Shown one piece after another: positions 25,945 through 34,470 of a DNA stretch of 64,000 nucleotides. The notes beneath the pieces are model-generated. The model was not told where the DNA came from. It saw only the letters and a program-made list of their open reading frames with translations, and did not search any database. Positions within the stretch are counted from its first letter, which is position 1, and each line of letters opens with the position of its first letter. Source of the stretch: Candidatus Dependentiae bacterium (lineage in GTDB: Bacteria > Babelota > Babeliae > Babelales > JACPOV01); NCBI GenBank assembly GCA_016191325.1, contig JACPOV010000008.1, positions 384,049 to 448,048 of the forward strand. The letters are read 5' to 3'. Both the position numbers and the translations under genes were made by a program.

Positions 25945-27109
25945 TAAATGGATCAAGCCCGGGAAGATCTGCTTTACTTAAATAGGCAAGCGCTGCGCCG
26001 CCTCCGGTGGAAAGAAATTTAATCTGCGAAGCAACACCAGCATCAAAAGCATATTCAACGGAATCGCCACCGCCGATCACTGTGTACGCGTTGCTTTGTG
26101 CCAGCGCAGAAAGTATTTTGTTAATGGGAAGGAGCGTCTCGGGGCGCTCCTTAAACCCGACCGCTGCATTAAAAAAAATTGAACGGGCAAGCCCGATTTG
26201 TTTGATCACTAAAGAAACTGTTTCGGGGCCTACGGAAATGCCATAACCATTGGCGGGAAACCTATCTGCATTGCATAGTGAAAGTGCGCCTTTTTGATTC
26301 TGAGCGGCTACTAAATAATCAATCGGAAATAATAAGTGATCCCTCGTCCTGCCATCTTCAAGTAATTTTTTTGCTGCAGTCAGTTCGTTTGCTTCAATGA
26401 ACGATTTTCCGATTTCTTTATTCTGAGCCGCGAGAAAAGTAAAAACAAGGGGAGGCATAAGGAAAATGGAAGCTTTTTGCTCCAGGAGTGATTTGATGAG
26501 CGGTAACTTTGTTTCAATTTTATTGCCACCAAGTAAAACAAGAAATGGCTGAGCTGGATTATCAAGAAGTTTATTGAGTGATTTAATCTCTCGTTCAACT
26601 AAAAATCCAATTGTCCGATGCGCGGGTGAAAAATAAAGCGGTGTTAGTGTCAATGATGCGTGATCTCGATGAACGGTTCCAAACGCTTCGCACACATAAT
26701 AATCTCCGCATGAAGCAAGCGCTTTTGCAAAATCGGCGTCGTTGCCTAATTCTCCAGCAAAGAAACGCAGGTTTTCTAGTAAAACGATTTGAGCAGTGGA
26801 TTTTTTTGCTTCATCAATCGTCTGCGCAAATTCCAGATGCAGGTTGTTTTTTTCAAACCACGGAATGAGCTGCCGCGTCGAAAATTCAGGTTCCTGTTTT
26901 TTTGGTCTGCCTAAATGGGTTGCAATAACAATGCGCCCTTTTTTTTCAATAATAAAATGCAGTGTTGGCAGCAAAGCTTTTAAACGAAAATCGTTTTGAA
27001 TTATGCCTTCAGAAATTGGCACATTGCAATCGGCACGAATAAGTACGCGTTTATTTTCTAGATTAAAGTTTTCAAGTTTGGTGCGTAAGTTGCTATAACA
27101 ATAGCTCAT
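25922..27109 (-). CDS. pgk: phosphoglycerate kinase
   Basis: Glycolytic enzyme that makes ATP and 3-phosphoglycerate from 1,3-bisphosphoglycerate. 395 residues, normal length. Family motifs: RADCNVPI at residue 24, HLGRPK, LLENLRFFAGE, and the C-terminal nucleotide loop STGGGAALAYLSKADLPGL. Single-gene unit; no other glycolytic gene adjoins. Confidence 0.95.
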   Translation of the reverse strand: MSYCYSNLRTKLENFNLENKRVLIRADCNVPISEGIIQNDFRLKALLPTLHFIIEKKGRIVIATHLGRPKKQEPEFSTRQLIPWFEKNNLHLEFAQTIDEAKKSTAQIVLLENLRFFAGELGNDADFAKALASCGDYYVCEAFGTVHRDHASLTLTPLYFSPAHRTIGFLVEREIKSLNKLLDNPAQPFLVLLGGNKIETKLPLIKSLLEQKASIFLMPPLVFTFLAAQNKEIGKSFIEANELTAAKKLLEDGRTRDHLLFPIDYLVAAQNQKGALSLCNADRFPANGYGISVGPETVSLVIKQIGLARSIFFNAAVGFKERPETLLPINKILSALAQSNAYTVIGGGDSVEYAFDAGVASQIKFLSTGGGAALAYLSKADLPGLDPFITQSGKS

Positions 27110-27236
27110 AATTATCCTTTTTTATCAAGATGATTTTAGAGCATACGCAGATAATATAAAAATCTTCAATTTCGATGATGAGTATACTAACTATTGTCTG
27201 ATAATAAATAGTTTATGTTTAGAAATTGGTTCGTCT

Positions 27237-28643
27237 CTAGTAAGTTTTTCCGTATTTTTGCCAAAAGGAATTGGTAAAAAGATGATTTGGATCAACCTTG
27301 TTTTTCAATTGTGCGAATTTATCGAACTGTGGATATGCGCATTTGAGTTGTTCTTCTGTTGCATACAGTTGATAAGGTAAGTAATAAGTTCCGCCAAGGT
27401 TCAACGCGCAACTGATAAGTTGCTGGGTTGTTTTTTTCATATCATCGAGAGTGTTTTGCTGTGTATCGTGATTAACAAACAATACAAATCCAAAAGAATC
27501 TTTTTGCGTATAGTTTAATAGTGAATCAGTACTTTTAGGAACATAACGAATAGTTATATTGAGCACATTGAGCGCACTATCTGTTATGTATTTTTTCAGT
27601 TCGTTTTGAAACTTATTAAAGTTTTCTAGCGGAATAAAATATTCTTGTAAGGTGTATGTAGTTTTAGAAGAAGGAGAAAGAAGCCCACTGATAGTTGACC
27701 CCATTGCCGCATTGCGTGACATCTCCGATTCTTTTTCAAATAGATTTCTTTCGAAATAAGGTCGCAAATCACGTAAAGGTGAAGGTTTGCTTTGGGTGGT
27801 TATAAACAATTTATTAATGACTTTTTGTTTTATGTGATTTGGCATGTCATCGCTGAATACGGTTTGCTCGGTGTTGTAATAATCAACGATAAGCACGTTT
27901 TTAAAAAGATTTTTTTCTGAAATGGTAAGTCTGGCAGAATGCAATGCTATAGCTGGATTGTTTTTGACATGCGAATTAAAATATGCAGGATAGCTTTCAG
28001 TTGGTATCTCGAGAGCCTTCTTTCTGAGTAGATTATTATTGGAAAGTTGGATTCGAACTTCGTGAATGATTCCTATAAGGCCGTATCCACCAATTGCTGA
28101 TTCAAAAATTTCAGAATTCAAATTCTTGTTAGCTGTTAGCATCGATCCATCGGCCATAATCAATTTTATTTCTTTGACGGTAGTGCTTATGAGTGGATAG
28201 TGAATATCTTGGCCGTGGCAGTTAACGCTCAATGAACCACCAACTGAAAAGTCGTTATACGATTGCATGCAACTGATTGCAAGTCCATAAGAGTGGAGAT
28301 GCTTTTGAAGTTGTCCCCACGTGATCCCGGTCTGAACGGTAACCTCTTTTTTCTCTTGATCAATGTGTATGATTTTATTCAATTCTTTCATATTGATAAC
28401 AATACCATTTTGAGTTGCGCAATGCCCACCTTGAGAAAAGTGCATCCCGCAAATACTTATAGAATTTTTATTCTTATTAGCATCAATAACAATCGTTTGC
28501 AGCTCGTCTATAGTTTTTGGAGTAGCTATAGATTTAACATCAATTGGATTAAGCAAACTTGAGTCGTTGATGACGACGGAGAAAATATTAAAAGAGATGT
28601 GCGCAATAACGAACACGTTTAGTATAAATCGACGAAAAAACAT
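27237..28643 (-). CDS. exported FAD-linked oxidase (sugar-lactone oxidase type)
   Basis: 468 residues from the ATG at 28643, preceded by GGAG. A hydrophobic N-terminus (FILNVFVIAHISFNIFSVV) suggests export or anchoring. The FAD_binding_4 domain shows ICGMHFSQGGH and the GGSLSVNCHGQD loop. The C-terminal ALO-like ending is KNKVDPNHLFTNSFW. This matches D-arabinono-1,4-lactone/L-gulono-lactone oxidase relatives and other vanillyl-alcohol-oxidase-family enzymes. Substrate is not evident; electrons may go to oxygen or the membrane chain. Confidence 0.8.
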   Translation of the reverse strand: MFFRRFILNVFVIAHISFNIFSVVINDSSLLNPIDVKSIATPKTIDELQTIVIDANKNKNSISICGMHFSQGGHCATQNGIVINMKELNKIIHIDQEKKEVTVQTGITWGQLQKHLHSYGLAISCMQSYNDFSVGGSLSVNCHGQDIHYPLISTTVKEIKLIMADGSMLTANKNLNSEIFESAIGGYGLIGIIHEVRIQLSNNNLLRKKALEIPTESYPAYFNSHVKNNPAIALHSARLTISEKNLFKNVLIVDYYNTEQTVFSDDMPNHIKQKVINKLFITTQSKPSPLRDLRPYFERNLFEKESEMSRNAAMGSTISGLLSPSSKTTYTLQEYFIPLENFNKFQNELKKYITDSALNVLNITIRYVPKSTDSLLNYTQKDSFGFVLFVNHDTQQNTLDDMKKTTQQLISCALNLGGTYYLPYQLYATEEQLKCAYPQFDKFAQLKNKVDPNHLFTNSFWQKYGKTY

Positions 28644-28764
28644 TTTTCTCCATTTAGGCAAATAGTCTACTGTGATAAGCGCATAATAAGGCTTATTTCA
28701 TATTCTATTTAATTATAGCAGCTTATTATATAAACAAAACCGCTATGCAATATTCTACTTGAAA

Positions 28765-29994
28765 TTACTTGCGCAGGTGTGCAGATAGGGGCAATCTCCC
28801 AAGTGAGCGTAATGGGAGCCACGAAGCGATAAGGGCAATTGCAAATACAAAAGAGCCAATCGCTATAAAGAGCGTGGGATTAAGATCTATTGGTAAATGT
28901 GTAGCATAATAGGTATCGGGTAGTTCCAGATGAATATGATGTTTGCAAACAAAACCGATGAAAAATGCACTTATTAATCCGGCAACAATTGCTGGTAGGG
29001 TTATGCATGTTCCGATCGCAAGAAAAAGAATCCTAATTTGATGTACCGAACATCCCATTGCCCGCAAAATCACAATATCAGATTTTTTATGGGTGATAAG
29101 CATGAACATAAGGGCGACGATCGTCATGCTGGAGACGATAATTATTAAAAACAAAATAGCGATCATCGCGAAACGTTCTAATTTAAGCGCGGAAAAAAGA
29201 GCAGGGTACAAATCTTTCCAGGAAAGTACTTGATACGGCAATTCTTTTTTTAGTGACTGAATAACCGATGCAGCATCTGCTTTATGTTTGACACGAACCG
29301 CTATGGAATCTATTTCTTGCTCAAACAGTTCATTAAAAAAATCAAATGAACTGAGCGCCATTGCTGAATCAAATTCATCAATACCTGTTTTAAAGATGCC
29401 CGCTATTTTTACCATTTGGGTATCTAGATGAATTTTCTTTCCGATGGATTGATAATCGGTTGCGTAATACAACTTTACGGTATCGCCACACGTTACATTG
29501 AGCAATTGCGCTAACTTGGCGCCAATAATAATTGATGATTCATCCAAAATAGTTTCCAATGCTTTCTTTATTTTAGGTGCAATAATCATTTGTTCAATGG
29601 AAGAAGTTTTTGCTTCTTGTGCTGGCCGTACGCCCTTAATAATAATTGCTTGCGGCAAATCGCTATCATTTCTTGCGCTTATCATAGCATGACCACTTTT
29701 TGAAGGGCTGTAGCCAACTATTTGTTCATAGGTTTTTAACGTTTTTTCTATGAATTTTTCATCCATTTGAATGCCATTAGGCTCGATAATAATATCGGCA
29801 TGAATACTCTGCAAAGTATTTTGTGCCGCTTGTTCAAATCCTCGCATGATAGATCCAATCAGAGCGAGCGAACATGTCGCCAATGCGATTGAAAAAAAAC
29901 AAATTTTTACCATGCTGCCTAGCGTGTGCTGCTCAGTGGCTTCTTTTAGATAGCGCGATGAAAGGAGCTTGATAAAATGTTTCATAGTATGCAT
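28765..29994 (-). CDS. LolC/LolE-type ABC transporter permease
   Basis: 409 residues. An N-terminal transmembrane segment (CFFSIALATCSLALIGSIMRGFE) is followed by a large periplasmic MacB-like domain (residues about 50-255) and three C-terminal transmembrane helices of an FtsX domain with ILRAMGCSVHQIRILFL. This is the layout of LolC/LolE, which pull lipoproteins from the inner membrane for delivery to the outer membrane. The ATPase partner (LolD) is not adjacent. A putative lipoprotein lies divergently at 30076. Consistent with a diderm envelope. Confidence 0.85.
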   Translation of the reverse strand: MHTMKHFIKLLSSRYLKEATEQHTLGSMVKICFFSIALATCSLALIGSIMRGFEQAAQNTLQSIHADIIIEPNGIQMDEKFIEKTLKTYEQIVGYSPSKSGHAMISARNDSDLPQAIIIKGVRPAQEAKTSSIEQMIIAPKIKKALETILDESSIIIGAKLAQLLNVTCGDTVKLYYATDYQSIGKKIHLDTQMVKIAGIFKTGIDEFDSAMALSSFDFFNELFEQEIDSIAVRVKHKADAASVIQSLKKELPYQVLSWKDLYPALFSALKLERFAMIAILFLIIIVSSMTIVALMFMLITHKKSDIVILRAMGCSVHQIRILFLAIGTCITLPAIVAGLISAFFIGFVCKHHIHLELPDTYYATHLPIDLNPTLFIAIGSFVFAIALIASWLPLRSLGRLPLSAHLRK

Positions 29995-30075
29995 GGTTCT
30001 CTTGTCAATAAGAAGCGGTTTTTTTAGGATACCTACACGTGCTGCTCATCTATAGTAAAAGAAAGAGGCGTTTTA

Positions 30076-30774
30076 ATGAAGCTGGCGATAATGGCAAGAG
30101 CTGTTATTTTTTTATTTGTTTTTCTTCTTTCCTCTTGCCGCTATTCCCGTTGGGCAATGGAGCAGCTTCCTCAGGCCGGCACGATCAACTATGAAACAAA
30201 GCTGGTAGCTCGTTATATTCGTTCGCTTCATTTATATGATCAGTTTGATACAATCGGTCATTTCGATATTTTGTGGCTGTCTGATGACGTGCGTTGTCAG
30301 TATGCTTCCTTACACGCGCGAAGAAATGGTTCATACGCTGAAAATGCTATTGAGTTTGAGCGTCGCCAACTTGAAGAAAATAATTATTTTATTTCTTTCT
30401 ATCTTTTGGTGAGCGCATCCGATTCTTGCATTGTCGATTCTATAACTGACAATTCAAGTTTCTCTGTTTTTATGAAAATTGATGATGAACTCTACCATCC
30501 TATCCAGGTGAAGCATCTTGATGAGCTACCAAGCGAGTATGCACTCTTTTTCGGGTTGCGCTTTAATAAATTTAAACAAATATTTTTGATAAAATTTGAT
30601 GCTGCTGATTGTAATGGCAATCGATTAATTTCTTCAGGTACAAAAACAGTTGATCTTTGGTTTACTAAAGCGACACGATTTGGTTCGGTACGCTGGTATC
30701 TGACAAATGAAGGAGAAGCTATCAGTGAACCTAATAAGGAATGTAATATTCTGGCCTACGATCTTAAAACGTAA
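30076..30774 (+). CDS. putative lipoprotein of unknown function
   Basis: 232 residues. The signal peptide ends in a lipobox, LLSSC at residues 16-20 of the leader (FLFVFLLSSCRYSR), so the mature protein probably starts with a lipidated cysteine. The mature part is beta-rich and may bind something on the envelope surface. No family recognised. SD GAGG precedes the ATG; rpiB follows after 17 bases and is probably co-transcribed. Confidence 0.6.
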   Translation: MKLAIMARAVIFLFVFLLSSCRYSRWAMEQLPQAGTINYETKLVARYIRSLHLYDQFDTIGHFDILWLSDDVRCQYASLHARRNGSYAENAIEFERRQLEENNYFISFYLLVSASDSCIVDSITDNSSFSVFMKIDDELYHPIQVKHLDELPSEYALFFGLRFNKFKQIFLIKFDAADCNGNRLISSGTKTVDLWFTKATRFGSVRWYLTNEGEAISEPNKECNILAYDLKT

Positions 30775-30791
30775 TTTCTAGAAAGGCGAAA

Positions 30792-31229
30792 ATGCATAAA
30801 ACGCTCGCTATTGGCGCGGATCATCGTGGTTATATGTATAAAGAGCAGTTAAAAAAGATTTCGCAATTTGGAGGTTGTTCCGTTACTTGGATTGATGTGG
30901 GCGTGCAAAATACAGAACGAGCAGATTATCCGGTGCCTGCGCAAGCAGCTGTTGCGGAAATCAAAAATGGAAATGCTCAGGGCGCTTTATTATTGTGCGG
31001 GTCTGGCGTTGGAATGGCAATAGCAGCAAATCGATTTCCTGGAATATACGCAGCCGTTGTTTGGGAACCTATTGTTGCCCGCATGGCAAAAGAGGACGAT
31101 AATGCAAACGTACTTTCTCTTTCTGCGGATTATGTAGATTTTAAAACCACTGTACAGTGTATTGAAGAATGGTTAAACGCTACATTTAAAGAAGGGCGCT
31201 ACGCTTTTCGACTTTCACTTATTGATTGA
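30792..31229 (+). CDS. rpiB: ribose-5-phosphate isomerase B
   Basis: Interconverts ribose-5-phosphate and ribulose-5-phosphate in the non-oxidative pentose phosphate pathway. 145 residues, usual length. Motifs: GADHRGYMYKEQL at the N-terminus, LLLCGSGVGMAIAANR with the catalytic cysteine, and DDNANVLSLSADYV. Followed by a strong terminator. Confidence 0.95.
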   Translation: MHKTLAIGADHRGYMYKEQLKKISQFGGCSVTWIDVGVQNTERADYPVPAQAAVAEIKNGNAQGALLLCGSGVGMAIAANRFPGIYAAVVWEPIVARMAKEDDNANVLSLSADYVDFKTTVQCIEEWLNATFKEGRYAFRLSLID

Positions 31230-31236
31230 TAGATAT

Positions 31237-31275
31237 AAAAAAAGCGGCCCACACAGTGGCGAGCCGCTTTTTTTA
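31237..31275. terminator. bidirectional intrinsic terminator
   Basis: A-run, AGCGGC...GCCGCT stem, T-run, lying between convergent rpiB and the FtsH-like gene; it can work on both strands. Confidence 0.85.
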
Positions 31276-31291
31276 TTTTTGTAAAACTAAT

Positions 31292-33814
31292 TTATGCAGC
31301 GGGAGCAGCTGGTTCTGCCTCTGCCTTTGTAGGTGCGGCTTCTGTTGGCTGCGCTGATGCGTCTTCTTTAACCAATGGTTTGCCTTCCATGATCAATTCA
31401 AGATGATAGCCGCTTAAGCTCAAATATTTTTCAAGTGCTTGAGCTGTTATCTCAATTTTATCTTTATGTTGCGTAAGAAGATCAGCGACCTCTTTCTCGC
31501 ATTGTTTCAATAAATCAAATGCTTCGCGCTGCAACTTTTCACGTTGTTCTTTTGGCAATTCACTTTCTTTCATACCTCTAAAGATAATGTATTTTGCCAT
31601 AGCCAAAGCTTTTTGATTATCATGTCGATGGTAAGTATAGCCTGTATTGCCTAATAAGATGGTTTCCGCAATATGGCCAGCTAAATCGATTTTACATTGA
31701 GCAATGAGTTCATCGCGATTGCTAAATGATGCGGCATCATTTTTGCGAACAGTAAATATCTTTCCATACTCAACAGATTCTTGCTTCTCTTTTTCATCAA
31801 CGTATTTCATCCAAACCGGTTCTTCTTTCGGTTTGACGTTGACTGGGCAAATAGTTACTTTCGCTACCGCTTGGTTGCCTTGGAATAACATCGTAGCAAT
31901 TGCGTGGCCCGCTTGGTGAATGGCAATTAATTTTCGCTCTTGCTCACTAATACGTGGCTCTTCAAAGATAATCAATCTGCTTTCTTCATCGAATGCGCGT
32001 TCAAGATGCATCTCATTGAGCACTTCCCCTTCAGCTCTGGCATATTGCAATGCTGTAATAATAATAGAACGAATACCCTCAAAAGACATTCCGTCTGTTT
32101 CTTGCGCAAGCTTATAAAGATAGTTTGTATCAACGGTGAGTATGGCGCGCTTTTCCAGTTCCTTGCCCAAAAAGTGTGCGCGTTCAGCAACGGTTGGATA
32201 CGTAAACCAAATAGTTTTTTCAAATCTTCCTGGTTGTAGCAATGCATAATCCAAATTCTGTGGAGCATTTGTTGCCGCAAGCATAATAACTTGGCGAGAA
32301 TTATCTGCATTCATCATCGCGCCGCTCATGGCAGTCAGTAATTCTGAAAGACCTTGTGCGTTTCGATCACGCTGTGCGCCGAGCATATCGATTTCGTCGA
32401 TAAATAGTACACATGGAGCATGCTGTTTTGCATATGAAATAATTGCTGAGATTCCAAATTGAAGCACTTCTGCTGCGGTGAAGTAAATGTAATTAAATTT
32501 ATCTGTAATGCCTTGTGCCTCAAGAGCATCTTTAATTTCGCCTGCAAGCGCTTCAGCTATATATGTTTTTCCAGTTCGTGAAGGGCCAGCAAGTAAATAA
32601 CCTGCGGCTGGAACTATTCCGGCTCTATCAAAACGCTCATGATCACGAATATATTCGACAACTCTCCAGAGGATATCTTTAGCGTGATCTTTACCAATAA
32701 CGTCTTTAAAGCGTACTGTTGGCTCTTTATCCCATTTGTCGACTTTTCTAATTACGGGACCGCCGCGCAAATAGCTGCGAATTATTTCCCATTTCTTTTC
32801 GGTCCATGTTCTTGAATCTTTGAAAGTAGTTGAGATCTGATCCTTAAAAAGCCCCCAAGTAATTAATCCTGGAAATGCGAGATCAGCAATGCCAATACTT
32901 CTTAAATAATGCTCTATCCAACCAGGAGTTTTCGCCCAGTTGCTATTTGTTATTTTTCCAAATTGATTTACTCTGACATTTGGGCCGAACGTAAAATTTT
33001 GTAATCTAGTAAGCCACGAGTTTGCGCTTTCTTCCATTAATTGAGCTACTTTTTCCTCTCCTAGATTCTTTATATCTTCTTTGTCAGGTATGTACTGGCC
33101 CGGTATTCTAGAGATTAAAACATATCCAATTAAAGCACCGATAAGAATTTTTCCTGTTCTTGGCAATACTTGATAGTCATCCATGAATTTTTCAACACGG
33201 CGGTATGCGCGATTGAAAAGAGAAAGGCCTATGCGATTTGCTTCAGATTCAATAGTCCTTATTAATTTTTCATTAGCTGCAATATCGCTGCGGATTGCTT
33301 CAAAGCTTGGGGTTCCTCGGGTAACCGTATCCTTTATTATGCTATCAAAGTTTGGTTCTGGAAGCTCAATAAAACGATTTTTAATGAGCATGCGAACGTG
33401 ATCTGCAAATCCAGCAAAAAGAACGTTAAGGAGCTTAATACTCATTTGATCATTCATTAAAGCGCTGCTTTTTTGAATTTGAAAGATGTTATAGCGAAGC
33501 ATTTTAATGTGATCGAGAGCTTTTGCTTTGTCGCAACCACGAATTTGGTTGTTATTAATGACTTGGGCCAAATTTTCTAGTACGAAGTCAAACTTCTTGA
33601 AAATATCGAGCGTTGAGCGCAAGTGAAGCTCAATCGTATCTTCTAGGAGTTGCTTGTCGGCGGGCGATGAATTTTCTTGCTGTGATGATCCCGAGGCTTC
33701 TTTTCCTTCTATGGGAGTCGTTATTGAGTCTGCATAGGTGCTAAAGGTGACGATTGATGGGGCTGATGCGATCATGCACCATAATAATATATTAATTCTA
33801 TTAGAAAATTTCAT
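31292..33814 (-). CDS. FtsH-like AAA+ protein with altered zinc-protease motif (probable pseudoprotease)
   Basis: 840 residues. A signal peptide or anchor lies at the N-terminus (INILLWCMIASAPSIVTFS), and a second hydrophobic segment (ILIGALIGYVLIS) at about residue 225. The AAA+ module has Walker A GPSRTGKT (residues 410-417; usual GPPGTGKT), Walker B VLFIDEIDML and the second region of homology ending PGRFEKTIWF. In the M41 domain the active site reads HQAGH (residues 633-637) instead of HEAGH: the catalytic Glu is Gln, while both His ligands and a downstream Asp (HRHDNQKAL) remain. It likely unfolds or holds substrates without cutting them. The tail is Ala/Pro/Glu-rich. A canonical ftsH is not in the window. 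Confidence 0.85.
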   Translation of the reverse strand: MKFSNRINILLWCMIASAPSIVTFSTYADSITTPIEGKEASGSSQQENSSPADKQLLEDTIELHLRSTLDIFKKFDFVLENLAQVINNNQIRGCDKAKALDHIKMLRYNIFQIQKSSALMNDQMSIKLLNVLFAGFADHVRMLIKNRFIELPEPNFDSIIKDTVTRGTPSFEAIRSDIAANEKLIRTIESEANRIGLSLFNRAYRRVEKFMDDYQVLPRTGKILIGALIGYVLISRIPGQYIPDKEDIKNLGEEKVAQLMEESANSWLTRLQNFTFGPNVRVNQFGKITNSNWAKTPGWIEHYLRSIGIADLAFPGLITWGLFKDQISTTFKDSRTWTEKKWEIIRSYLRGGPVIRKVDKWDKEPTVRFKDVIGKDHAKDILWRVVEYIRDHERFDRAGIVPAAGYLLAGPSRTGKTYIAEALAGEIKDALEAQGITDKFNYIYFTAAEVLQFGISAIISYAKQHAPCVLFIDEIDMLGAQRDRNAQGLSELLTAMSGAMMNADNSRQVIMLAATNAPQNLDYALLQPGRFEKTIWFTYPTVAERAHFLGKELEKRAILTVDTNYLYKLAQETDGMSFEGIRSIIITALQYARAEGEVLNEMHLERAFDEESRLIIFEEPRISEQERKLIAIHQAGHAIATMLFQGNQAVAKVTICPVNVKPKEEPVWMKYVDEKEKQESVEYGKIFTVRKNDAASFSNRDELIAQCKIDLAGHIAETILLGNTGYTYHRHDNQKALAMAKYIIFRGMKESELPKEQREKLQREAFDLLKQCEKEVADLLTQHKDKIEITAQALEKYLSLSGYHLELIMEGKPLVKEDASAQPTEAAPTKAEAEPAAPAA

Positions 33815-33930
33815 TAAGTTTCCTCTTGCAATAACCCATTTATTTTTTGTTCGGCTGTAGAAAATATCGTACCTGAGAACAAAAAAAAGTCAATCTGGGT
33901 GGACAAATAGCAAAAAGAAATTAAATAAAT

Positions 33931-33954
33931 AAGCCCCCATTTTAGCGGGGGCTT
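33931..33954. terminator. hairpin terminator
   Basis: AAGCCCCC...GGGGGCTT, a perfect 8-bp stem, downstream of the small gene ending at 33980 on the minus strand. Confidence 0.7.
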
Positions 33955-33979
33955 AAATCTAGATAATTGGCTAACGTAA

Positions 33980-34333
33980 TTAGCAAGCAGCTTGTACTGT
34001 GCTACCTACTAAGTTACCAACTAGGCTTTCAACATATTTTGCGTGGTCTTTGATGTGCTCATAAATCCAAACACCGATGCAAAGTTCTATAATCTTGTTT
34101 TCTGCGTTTTTTGCATCATTGTGTAGATATTTGAAGTATGCAAGGATCGCAGCATAAGGAAGTGCAATTTTTGCGGCTTTTAGGAAGGTGCATCCTACTG
34201 ATGGTGAATTATCAGCATCGATTTTTGTCATTTCAGTGCTGCAGCATGAGCCTTTTTTGTCTGCTGCTAAAACTGAAGGAGCTACGGCTGCGGTGATAAC
34301 GAGAGCGCAAATCATTTTCAAAAATAATTTCAT
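33980..34333 (-). CDS. small secreted cysteine-containing protein
   Basis: 117 residues with signal peptide (MKLFLKMICALVITAAVAPSVLA). The mature part has CC at GSCCSTE, C in SVGCTFL and a C-terminal cysteine. A hydrophobic helical region (ALPYAAILAYFKYL) may touch the membrane. No known family. It has its own terminator downstream. Confidence 0.6.
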   Translation of the reverse strand: MKLFLKMICALVITAAVAPSVLAADKKGSCCSTEMTKIDADNSPSVGCTFLKAAKIALPYAAILAYFKYLHNDAKNAENKIIELCIGVWIYEHIKDHAKYVESLVGNLVGSTVQAAC

Positions 34334-34470
34334 CGCTTGTGCCTTTTTTTAAAGGAGTTAATTATACTGTTATTAACGACGGGTATTAAGGTACACAACT
34401 ACTTATTTATTTGTCAATCTTGAAACATAATTGGGTGAATTTTTTAATAATCGTGAGTAAGGATGTGCGT

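Noticed and set aside
31972-32310. Minus-strand frame of 112 codons inside the FtsH-like gene
   Set aside because: It is a shifted frame over the AAA+ domain; the overlapping main frame encodes conserved motifs throughout.
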